NCBI RefSeq assembly: GCF_047948215.1
Contig: NC_134464.1
Span: forward strand, 33,417,020-33,481,019
Reading direction: 5' to 3'
Source of the DNA: Lycorma delicatula
Lineage: Eukaryota; Arthropoda; Insecta; Hemiptera; Fulgoridae
DNA: 64,000 nucleotides
The notes beneath the pieces were generated by a model. It had not been told where the DNA came from and did not search any database. It saw nothing but the letters and a program-made list of their open reading frames with translations. A program made the position numbers and the translations under genes. Positions within the stretch are counted from its first letter, which is position 1. The number at the start of each line of letters is the position of its first letter. This document shows positions 45,732-55,837 of this stretch, piece after piece.

Positions 45732-47278
45732 CAAATTTGAAAACAGGATAAAAAACTGCATTAAGTACACCTATAGGTACTTGTGAGGCAAAAATCATAT
45801 TGATCGATGTTATTTTTAATAATAAATAATTGTTTTTCCTATGTATAAGAATAAATAACCAATTCCAGGAAAGTATTACAACTTTATTATCAGGTATTTT
45901 ATTTTATTGAAAAGATGTCATGAAAACATAAAATTCTGTTATTAAATAGAACTTCAATTTTTACTGAGTATATTATTTTAAATAAAGTTCATTTTATTTA
46001 TTAACAGAATCCGTTATTTATGTATAGTTCATTAAATATATGTTATTCACTGCAACTGACTGAAGCTACAGGGCATAACATTTCTACTGAAACAAAACAG
46101 AACCATGGCAGATTTTCCATTTCGAACATTTCAACATACTTCGGATTAGGGAGGAGAAAACCTATCTTTGCGGTTAATTACTTTTAATACAAGTATGAAA
46201 GCTAATTTAACAATTTTCCAAGCCGCTTTGACAATATATATATATATATATGCATATAAACACATACGATGCTTACGTATGTTAGCTTGAGGGTTGAATG
46301 GATTGTAATCAGCATTTTCTCATCTCACTCATTTTAACCCTCTTTTGTGGCCCTTCCATTCTCTATTTCATGATTTACTTTTCAATGTCTTCCAATCCGC
46401 TTTTCATTTTGTAATATTAGTGGAAAATGAAGTCAGACTTTCTGTCATACATATGCAATTTGTTCTATCTGTTGATAAATTGTATTTTCCACAAATTAAA
46501 TCCTTTAATATAAGTTAATAAATATTCTATTTGTTTTTATTTCTATTATATATTAGCGTAATCATTTTTTTTTTTTTATAAATAATAAATCGTTTAATAA
46601 TATATAAATATATAAAGTATATCAACATATATAAATAAATAATAAAATGCGTTAAAAATGTTCGATTCCAATTTTATGCTACACTTATTTTATAGTATGT
46701 ATATTCGTGCAATAATACTGTGAAAATTTCCTACTAAAAAAATGTTTCAATTTAAAAAATTGAAAAAAATATTTTAATAAAAAATGTATTTAATTAAGAA
46801 AATAGTTATTTATTAACGATAATTTACTACCAAATCTAATTATTTACGGCCCGGTGGACGTGGTGGTTTTTTCGTATATATTTAGTTCATCAGTGGAATT
46901 CATATTTATGTAACCTGATTTTTTTTTCCGTTTGTGATTATTACATATTTTTGTATACGCGATCTACAGATCCATTCAATTACCACATAAGTATGATCAT
47001 GTATTTTGGGGCCAATTCAAAAAAAAAAAAGAAAAAGAAAAACAATTGTCTGAAAAATTAATTATCTGGACGAAATAATTTCTTACTTTACCGCATTTTA
47101 ATGTCCGTTCCTTTTCTTTTAAATAATTATTTCATAATTTTCCTAGTCTGATTAACAACTATAAGTTATTTGGTGGAGTTAATGTGCTCCTTTTTGGCGA
47201 GAAAATGCAGCTGCCTCAAGTTCCTTGGGGTGAAGCAGAAATAAATTTGTAGTCATCAGTTTTCAGCATAGATAGTTT
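45732..47278. other. AT-rich sequence with a short (TA)n run near 46231-46252
   Basis: No gene signal. A GC-richer patch at 46850-46880 matches nothing known to me. Confidence 0.45.
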
Positions 47279-47290
47279 AGCTTTGAGTGA

Positions 47291-47459
47291 ATTTTTTTTT
47301 TTTTTTTTAACCTCCGGGGCCGCAGTTAAGCATTACTGTACAGAGGATGAGATGAATGATTTGAAGCGTGTGTGAAAAATACCATGCCTCACCGGGATTC
47401 AAACCCGGGACCTCCGGGTGAAAGGCCGAGACGCTACCACTCGCGCCACGGAGGCCGAC
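47291..47459 (-). mobile_element. tRNA-derived SINE, family C, 12-bp TSD
   Basis: Minus-strand element. From 47459 it reads GGCCTCCGTGGCGCGAGTGG (A box TGGCGCGAGTGG), a TCTCGGCCTTTCACCCGGAG anticodon-arm region (TTC in the anticodon position, tRNA-Glu-like) and CCCGGGTTTGAATCCCGG (T arm and B box). A short body ends AACTGCGGCCCCGGAGG before about 19 A residues. AGCTTTGAGTGA at 47279-47290 and 47460-47471 is a perfect TSD. The tRNA-like part is still close to a cloverleaf, so this copy is fairly young. Confidence 0.9.
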
Positions 47460-47471
47460 AGCTTTGAGTGA

Positions 47472-48167
47472 TTTAGTACGGCAAGTACTGAATAGCTCAA
47501 ACGAAAAAAAACACATGCTGAAACGAAAAGATTGAGAAACCTTGCACAGGATTCAATAATATGCTACCACTTTGCTCAAGATGTCGATACGTTGATTATT
47601 AATGATCAACAGTGTTACGAGTATTATAAAGAAATTTAGTGGTCCGACCTTGAGAGAGACCGTAATAGACAATATAATATTATGCACGAATATAGTATAC
47701 GATTTCCACTGACCCTACCGATGCTTTATATTACATGTACTGCATACTAGGGATGAAATGTTAAAGACGAGAAATCTCGATTTTTGATGATTTTATTAAC
47801 GGTGCAACATATTTTGTGTAGAAACTCACATTACCTCCCGTATAGAAGATCATATAACATTATCTAACGTGACGCATACATGTAGATTATCAGGATTCCC
47901 AGTGTTGCTAGCTTCTTGCCGGACGGCGAAAATGTTTTTTATCAATTTTCATATCGATGTTTTTGTGCCAAAAAATTTCTTCAATATCATGGTACCGCTT
48001 CAAAAAAAAAACTGCGTCGATTGCAACAAGATTTATTTCAATCTAATAAGAAAAAATTTAAGCACGAACAAACATAAAGAAAATTATACATACTGATCCG
48101 AATGCATAACTTCCTTTTTTGAAGTCGGTTAATAAAATTACACTACTACTATAAAATAAAATTTAAG
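47472..48167. other. Sequence around the family-C SINE target, unassigned
   Basis: The DNA on both sides of the SINE (47150-48110) is less AT-biased than average, and frames such as 47869-48096 are open, but I recognise no protein. Confidence 0.35.
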
Positions 48168-48440
48168 GTTGGTCTAATGGTAAAAGGGATCATCGTAATC
48201 AGCTGATATCGAATTCGAGAATTCTTAGGTTCAAATCCTAGTGAAGATAGTTAATTTTATACGGATTTGAATACTATATCGTGGATGTCGGTATACTTTG
48301 GTGGTTGGGTTTCAATTAACCACATATCCCGTTATGGTCGGCCTGAGTCTGTTCACGATTACACGTTTACCGAGACACTTATTATTACATTCAATTTCTA
48401 ATGACGTTCTTTTAATGTTGATGCTACTATAAATAAAAAA
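48168..48440 (+). mobile_element. tRNA-derived SINE, family B
   Basis: It begins GGTTGGTCTAATGGTAAAAG (A box), has a B box TTAGGTTCAAATCC (48226-48239), the shared GTTTCAATTAACCACA block, and the family-B 3' end GATGCTACTATAAATAAAAA. TSD not clear. Confidence 0.8.
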
Positions 48441-49424
48441 GATATTTATAAGGTGCAACAGTTTTTTTTAATATAAAAATTCTTGAATTTTAATGAACAT
48501 AATCAATCTTTTAATTAATATCCTGTTTTGTAATATTTATCAAATAAATGGTAATATAAAAAAATAAAATCGATAAACTTTAAAAATATTTAGAACCTTT
48601 ACTTTATTATAAATGCTATTTATGATTTCTGATCTCGATAATCCCACAATATTTTATTTAGAGTTAGGATATTTTACTTGAGAGATTAGGAGATTCAGCA
48701 TTATTCTATTGGCGTTTCAGCCATTAACTATCCAACAGTAGAAACCTCATGTATGCACAGTGGCAGTCATTTTTTACTTGATCGATCCCTCGAATGCCTG
48801 ATTTTACATATCCCAGCAAACCGAACCTACGCTCATAATCGGACCTAATAAAAAAATCGAAGAAATTTGTGATGAGAAAAAAATGATCTAACTTTGAAGG
48901 AAACTTCATTTAAGTTTCTTATTAAAACTAAATCTCCAGAGCAAGGTTTAAGGCTCATAGAACCTTAAACTTTCCTTTGAGGATTCGGTCATAGAACTTT
49001 AAACCTTACTCTGTCAAAAAATTCGTGATCAAATCATAAAATTTAATTATGAACCAACAATCCGGAAGAGGGGTTTATGGTGGGAAGAAATTATATAATA
49101 TTGGAGGAAATTTTATATGAGTTTCATATTTAAACCAAATCCCTAGAGAAAGGTTTAAGGTTCACTGTTCTAGACAGCACAGATATTTAGAATGGAGTAG
49201 CGTTTGAATATATATTTAACCGTTACTTAGTAAATCGAAAATATATTATTAAAAATTCCAGGCAACAAAAATTGAATTTTATCCAAAACTTAAAAGGCTC
49301 CCGAAAAATGTTAAAAAGTTCTCAAATGAATCATGCCCATCTCGGGAGAGGTGTACCAAGTGTAAGCTTACTAACCATTTGGGACAGTTTCTGACTAAAG
49401 ATGAATTTCACTATGTGAAATCGT
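48441..49424. other. AT-rich sequence with a local duplication
   Basis: AGGTTTAAGG-type blocks recur at 48940-48970 (AGAGCAAGGTTTAAGGCTCA) and 49150-49165 (AGAGAAAGGTTTAAGGTTCA). No gene signal. Confidence 0.4.
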
Positions 49425-49437
49425 ATGGTTTTCACCT

Positions 49438-49710
49438 TTTTCTTTCTTTTTCCTCTTTAGCCTCCGGTAACTACTGTTCAGATAATACTTCAGAAAATGA
49501 TATGTATAAGTGTAAATGAAGCGTAACCTTGTATATTCTCAGTTCGACCATTCCTAAGATGTGTGGTTAATTGAAACCCAACCACCAAGGAACACCGGTT
49601 CCGTGACCTAGTATTCAAATCCATAAAAAATAAGTGGTTTTACTAGGACTTGAACGCTGGAACTCTCGACTTCCAAAGACGCATTCACCAGTAGACCAAC
49701 CCGGTGGGTT
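49438..49710 (-). mobile_element. tRNA-derived SINE, family A, 13-bp TSD
   Basis: Minus-strand copy. It starts AACCCACCGGGTTGGTCTAC at 49710, with B box GCGTTCAAGTCC (complement near 49655) and end block GTTACCGGAGGCTAAAGAGG. ATGGTTTTCACCT at 49425-49437 and 49711-49723 is a perfect TSD, so both ends of the family are fixed here. The CAGCTGATTT hairpin core is deleted in this copy. Confidence 0.92.
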
Positions 49711-49723
49711 ATGGTTTTCACCT

Positions 49724-51950
49724 ACGAATTCTATGTTCATAACGTAAGAGTTTTATTTCTTCTGTATTTTTGTTGAAATATCAGATTATTAAAAAAAAAA
49801 AATAGAATTTATCTGTTCGGTTTTTTAATTAATTTCATTATTACATTTTTTTAATTCTATTTAAATATTTTAAGTTTTACATTAACATTTATTGCATTAA
49901 AAATATTTATTTATGTAATTTCCTATTTCATTTCAAGTTTCTTTGGTTGTTGTTTTTTCTGACGTAAATTAATACAAAATATTGACGTTGAGCTGATAAC
50001 TATGCATGGATTACTAAGTCTCAGTTAAATAACACCCATAAGTTTTCCCTTTAAGTTTTCCTCTCTTTATTTTTATCCGCTGTCACTCACTATTGTTCGC
50101 ATAAAATTTTGTTATCTACATCCAACATAATTCATTTTATATATACGTACCTTCCATTTTAGATTTTACCTACGTCACTCATCCTTTCTATTTTATACTT
50201 ACACAATATTTACACTTGGTTATTCGACTAAAAATATTTTCAGTTTTTACTTTCCTTCTTTTGTTTCACTAGCTTCTAAAGTTTTTTTCGGTATTCATTT
50301 TGCGTAGGACATTTTGTTATAAAATTCTTATAGAAATTTATCTTCAATCTTTTTTAAACAAAAATTTTAAAGCCTCAATCTTTTTCACCCGTTACAAAAG
50401 ATTTAACGGAAGTTTATTTCCGTATAAGAGTTTTGTTGAACTTACGATGTTACTTCATAGAACATTTTATTTAGATTTTTATAAGGTTTAGATAGGATTA
50501 ATTTTTGATTTTTATGTAGAATCTGCAAGAGAAAATTTGAAAATTGTATGAAATATACAATAAATGTCAAACAACCACCAGTAGAATATTAATTAAAAAT
50601 TATCTTTCTATGCTGTTAATTGAGGTCTTGCAGACTTAGATTTGTCAGCTGTAAAATGAGATTAATTAAAAAAGTACTAAAATTTTAAATTTTGTATATA
50701 ATTTGAATTAAATTGAGAGAGTAAGAAATATAAATTTGGTCTCCCAAGACGTTAACCCACATGCAATCAAATAGGATTACGCCCACTAAAGCCACGCACA
50801 GAAAATACCTCACGTTTATTTACACAGTAAGACCATTCTGGAAGTAATTTGAAAGTGTATATTTTGTATTTACGAGCGTTACAGAATGATACTCTACTAT
50901 ACCATGTCAATATCAGCTCATGTTATCCACACCCTACTGACTCCATTGAGAACATTTTCAATTTTAATACAAAGTAATAGATTTATTTTTTTAGTTCCAC
51001 TGGAAGTCGAAGGGGTACAAAATAAAAGGAAATTGTTAACAAAATACATTTTAATACTTACAATTTACATAATGTAATACTAACAATAAATAATACATCA
51101 TTTAATTTATTCTTAAGAAAATTGTATACTGACCAACAATATTCACGCAGAATAACAATCACAGGTTAAAAAAGACAAAAACTTACATAATTTTGACATA
51201 TAACAAAAACCTATTTAAAATTTCAATCAAAATATTTTCTGCAACGTGATATAGTTAACTCAGGCTTCATTTCAAATATCTTTTCCTTAAGATAAGGAGA
51301 AATGAAGAGAGTTATCTGGGAAAAGAATTTACGTAAAATATTATAATTGTATTATTCGCGTTATATTTTTTCTAATGTACTCGAAGCGTAATAATTTGCT
51401 ATATAATAATGCTAAAAAAACCAAAGGGTTTTATTTCCCTATTACTATTATTATGAACCTACTCGATTTCATTTCACCATTAATCATTTTTTTTTTTTCA
51501 AAAAACACGGGTCACATTTATAAAAGAAACTGAAACAAATAGTTTAAACCTAAAAATTAAGTATTCATTTCAGTTTAATAAGATATTGTACGAGTAAAAA
51601 ATAGGATAAAGTCTTTTATTGTAATTGTGTAACTAAAAAACTGGAATAAAAATAAATCTGTGGTATCACCCATTGTCGGAACAATAACAGCACAACCACC
51701 GATCAAATGAATATTCAAATGCTAAGCACTAAATTTAATTGTTGATCAACTGTAATTGCCAACCTATGAAAAAATATTTAATATACATTAAAAGGTTGTC
51801 GTTCAAATTAATTTTATAAATTTTAGCATTTGTAAGTAAATTGTATTGTATCATTTTTCCAATCAAGTTCATGTAATTAGTTTCTAATTAAAGCTCAATT
51901 TTTCACATTTTTATTTAATTTTAATAGACGTTATTTGCAGCAGTTTTCTG
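49724..51950. other. AT-rich sequence, nothing recognised
   Basis: No coding signal. The ORFs at 50300-50491 and 50886-51077 are AT-biased and have no domain. Confidence 0.45.
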
Positions 51951-52147
51951 AGAAGTAAATTTTCTATAAGTGAGTCAAAAATGTTTATTTTTTTATTGTT
52001 TTATTGCTTATAAAATTATTTTATTCCAAATCTAAAAAAATGCATTTTTATAAGTGAGATAAAGATCTAGGATCACTAATATTCAGTTTTTTAGATCAGA
52101 AACCATAAAGAGGTATCAAATTTACCCCACTATTTGTACCCCAAAAC
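51951..52147. repeat. Remnant of the 24420-type inverted-repeat family, part 1
   Basis: TTTTTTAGATCAGAAACCAT at 52088-52107, followed by AAAGAGG, resembles the TTTTTCAGACCAAAAACCAT block of the 25190-25570 arm. With the segment at 52917-53060 it appears to be one element split by an RTE-like LINE. Confidence 0.45.
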
Positions 52148-52916
52148 TTTTTTTTTTTTGTCTTCAGTCATTTGACTGGTTTGATGCAGCTCTCCAAGAT
52201 TCCCTATCTAGTGCTAGTCGTTTCATTTCAGTATACCCTCTACATCCTACATCCCCAACAATTTGTTTTACATACTCCAAACGTGGCCTGCCTACACAAT
52301 TTTTCCCTTCTACCTGTCCTTCCAATATTAAAGTGACTATTCCAGGATGCCTTAGTATGTGGCCTATAAGTCTGTCTCTTCTTTTAACTAAATTTTTCCA
52401 AATGCTTCTTTCTTCATCTATTTGCCGCAATACCTCTTCATTTGTCACTTTATCCACCCATCTGATTTTTAACATTCTCCTATAGCACCACATTTCAAAA
52501 GCTTCTAATCTTTTCTTCTCAGATACTCCGATTGTCCAAGTTTCACTTCCATATAAAGCGACACTCCAAACATACACTTTCAAAAATCTTTTCCTGACAT
52601 TTAAATTCATTTTTGGTGTAAACAAATTATATTTCTTACTGAAGGCTCGTTTAGCTTGTGCTATTCGGCATTTTATATCGCTCCTGCTTCGTTCATCTTT
52701 AGTAATTTTACTTCCCAAATAACAAAATTCTTCTACCTCCATAATCTTTTCTCCTCCTATTTTCACATTCAGTGGTTCATCTTTGTTATTTCTACTACAT
52801 TTCATTACTTTTGTTTTGTTCTTGTTTATTTTAATGCGATAGTTCTTGCGTAGGACTTCATCTATGCCGTTCATTGTTTCTTCTAAATCCTTTTTACTCT
52901 CGGCTAGAACCAAAAA
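52148..52916 (-). pseudogene. RTE-like LINE ORF2 C-terminal third, frame intact
   Basis: An open frame of 249 codons (52913 to 52164) begins just after the position of the RT motif C (FADD lost at the truncation) with VLAESKKDLEETMNGIDEVL. It continues KINKNKTKVMKCSR (motif D), EEFCYLGSKITKDERS (motif E), RFLKVYVWSVALYGSETWTI, then FEMWCYRRMLKIRWVDK and VTNEEVLRQIDEERSIW. The end is RPRLEYVKQIVGDVGCRGYT and LDRESWRAASNQSND. The 3' UTR is under 30 bp and ends in a 12-T run on the plus strand. This arrangement (short 3' UTR, DRE(S/A)WRAA ending) is that of the RTE/BovB-like group. The ORF is a 5'-truncated insertion with no start of its own, and it is the least decayed of six copies here. Confidence 0.88.
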
Positions 52917-53060
52917 TTTTAGTACAGTTTAGTTTTACAGAGCGAACAGAAAGCAAGACTAATGTTTCGCGAACCAAAACTGACTAACGAACTGTTTTCT
53001 GACCTATGTTTATATGAATTTTTTTCTTATATTTAGCTATGAAATCATATCCCGGAAGTT
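52917..53060. repeat. Remnant of the 24420-type inverted-repeat family, part 2
   Basis: TGACCTATGTTTATATGAAT then TTTTTTCTTATATTTAGC (53006-53043) matches the complement of the left arm start near 24480-24515 of the long inverted repeat. Confidence 0.5.
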
Positions 53061-53619
53061 CAAGAGAAAATCCTCAAGTTAAAGAGAATGAGTTAAGAAG
53101 TCCTTAAGGAAGTTTTTGCCATAGTATAGGTAAATTTCTTTCATAAAAATCATGAAAAATGAGTTAACATAAATTCTAGGTTTGAAAACTTCCTGTTTGA
53201 GTTAGAGTTAGCGAAAAATTTTTTCCAGAATTCCACTTTAAAAATTTACAAAAGGCTCCAAAATTCTACGCCATATATTCAGAATTTATTTTTGTGTTTA
53301 CTTTTCAATAAAATTTAATTTTTAATAATCGATTCGAATTTTACTGACTTTAAGTTGCTTCTCAGAAATAATTTTTTTAGAATTTTTTAATTAGTTACTA
53401 GCTTTTATTTTGTTTACAATGATTTAAAAAAAAAAATAGATGTAAAAATATTTTTTTTTATCATTACTTGTCTAGTTATATGATGTACAGGTGATCAATG
53501 GCCTCCAATGGGATCTCAGAAATTATAAGTTTTGCGAGAAATTTAAATAGAGAACCTTCCCTAAATTTTTCTGTACATTAAATATACACTATTATTATTA
53601 TAATCATTATAGAAATTTT

Positions 53620-53850
53620 GCCTTTTTCAATATGACGGCGAACTTCATTATTTCAAATGGAAACCTCTTGTTTTAATTGTATTTTTGGATAGAAAATGTT
53701 ATTTTATGACATTTTTATTCTAGGGTATTTTTCTCTAAACGCAACCGCTACGGAGCTACACGCTGACAATTATAAAATCAAATATGGTGACTAACTTCAT
53801 TATTTGAAATGAAAACACTTTGTTTTTATTGCAATTTTATCCAATTAGTA
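53620..53850 (+). repeat. Imperfect tandem duplication, unit about 155 bp
   Basis: AACTTCATTATTTCAAATGG at 53640-53659 and AACTTCATTATTTGAAATGA at 53793-53812 start two similar blocks, each followed by AAACCTCTTG- or AAACACTTTG-type sequence. Confidence 0.65.
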
Positions 53851-53894
53851 ACGCAATAAATTTTAAGGTTCAACGATGTTTGTTGTACTGAATT

Positions 53895-54300
53895 CGTTCT
53901 AACAGGTTTTATTCATGTTAATTTCATAATCTGACGGCATTGAAGGGAATTTGTTGCAGTAGTGGAAAAGAACAGCCTTTAAACTATTTTTTGAAAAACC
54001 AATGAACAATCTCCATTCTGTAGACTTATGTTTATGGAGAAGTGCATCCATGACAACGTAAATATTTTTCGTGAACTACTTTCTGCATAATATAAATTTT
54101 GAAACTCTTCTTGACGATTACGAAAGAAACATACTTTAATGTCAGTAAGGAAAAGAGTCCAGCCTTTTAGCTTAGATTCCAAAAGCTCGGCTTATTTCTT
54201 CGACAAGTTCAAATCCTGAACTTATATCGTTTAATTCACCTTGAGTTATCAGATGAGGTTTACGAGAAGATGATTCCGCTTCAAAATTACCGTAGTTGTA
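53895..54300 (-). pseudogene. Fragment of an uncharacterised arthropod repeat-associated protein
   Basis: On the minus strand, in two frames, I read FEAESSSRKPHLITQGELND, then AELLESKLKGWTLFLTDIKV then CFFRNRQEEFQNLYYAE. After a frameshift come VMDALLHKHKSTEWRLFIGF and SKNSLKAVLFHYCNKFPSMP. This matches, from memory, a family of uncharacterised proteins found in many copies in arthropod genomes (forms such as LNLSKKxAELLxSRL, FRNRxxEF, EWRLFIDSSKxSLKAVLLHNGNK). The high copy number suggests it is carried by a mobile element, but I do not know its biochemical role. Only a central piece remains, with stops and at least one frameshift. Confidence 0.65.
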
Positions 54301-54464
54301 ATTAAAATAAGGTTTAAACTATCAAGTTGTGTTCACTATGGGATTTAGGTTAAAATTCCGTTGTTTCGAACATCATTTTCTTGTGGTATATTTAATCTTT
54401 ACTGAATTTGCCTCAAATATTATGAGACATTCACTCACTAATAGCTTACTTAAATACATAACTA

Positions 54465-54870
54465 GGCGCGGGGTTCGTGCTTCCGTGAACTCGGTTAGTT
54501 AGTTCAGAGGACAACGAAGTAGGATAATCAAGATATCCGAAAGGAGCCTACAGCGAAGGCGAAGGCTAAGTGAAAATTCACTGATCTACCGAGGCATTTA
54601 CATCGGTGGTATCCCAATGACGCCTGGCTAATTACTGTGAGATGTAATCAGTTAGAGGGTCAAAAGATGACCTCCGTTAAAGCTCATCAGGGCTAGGAAC
54701 GAGGGGAGTGTAGCGACCGGAATCTTCACAAAGCGGGTGTCTTTCCCTACGGAGGTTGGAATGCTTCAAAAGTATAATCATCTTTCAGTGACTAACTCAT
54801 ATTCCGATTCATCAACTAAAGTTAGGTGTGTTGGAGGATGGTGAGGTTACAAGCAAGCCCTCCAGCCTTA
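54465..54870 (+). other. GC-rich block of unknown origin
   Basis: The composition shifts sharply at about 54465 (TAGGCGCGGGGTTCGTGCTT) and back at about 54870. No ORF of interest and no RNA-gene fold is obvious. It resembles fragments of LINE untranslated regions but has no match within the window. Confidence 0.35.
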
Positions 54871-55837
54871 TAGCAGCCGGAAATTCGTCTACACTGTGTA
54901 TTTTGATTTACTACATTTTCCATTATTTTTGTAACAGAGATATCAACCAAAAAATAGTATTTTTGGTTCAGTTCACACAATCTTATCGCAAAATTCTTGT
55001 ACCGATTACCTCTAGTTCAGTCTGGCAGATATTTCATATAGATCGAACAGTAAATGTGAGGAACCTATTTCTTATTTTGATCCCTATTTTTACAACGAAA
55101 ATATAATTCCTAAGATTTTTTTAAACAGTGAAGTCATCATTATTTTTAAAACGTAAAAGAAGTTATTGGGATCATTTAAGCACTTCTTTGGCATATTTAT
55201 TTACTAACAAAACACGTTTAATACAGTAAATCATAAAACAGAATGAAACCGCAATACGTACATATACAGTGAACGTTTGAACAATATTGTAGAGTTAATT
55301 ATATAAATCAGAACAATACTCTGTGTTGAGATGTCAGAACCTACAGTAAATAAATCATTATGCATATAATGGAAAAAATTATACTGCTTTCATAATGTTA
55401 TATTTGTACCCCACCCTCCGATAGAAATTATTTAAAGTATATTTTTATGCACATAACTTATACCTGAAACAAAATATAGAATCCGACAAAAGCAATAATT
55501 CAAAAATATTATCACACAATACTTTTAAGTGATGAAAAAATTCTGATTGTATTTTTTAACTCAACATAACAAATTACATTAGAAACACAATAAAACTTTC
55601 CTATACCAAAAACTGTGTTTATTAATGCAATAAGAAAATGGTTTAAAATATTCGTTCATATTATAATCAGTACCGATAACATTCATAAATTCTTTTAATA
55701 GTTTTGAAGTATTACATGTTTGGTACAAGAAATATATTTATGGTGCATTTTTGAAAAAAATATTGTAACAGTTGAAATATCCTTTTTTTCAACCACTAGT
55801 GCTATACCAGTATAAATTCGTCTCTATTGTGTTAACT
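54871..55837. other. AT-rich sequence, nothing recognised
   Basis: The open frame at 54828-55106 crosses from the GC-rich block into AT-rich DNA and has no domain. Confidence 0.4.

Noticed and set aside
47388..47459. Functional tRNA-Glu gene
   Set aside because: The tRNA-like part continues into a SINE body with A-tail and TSD, and the acceptor stem does not pair fully.
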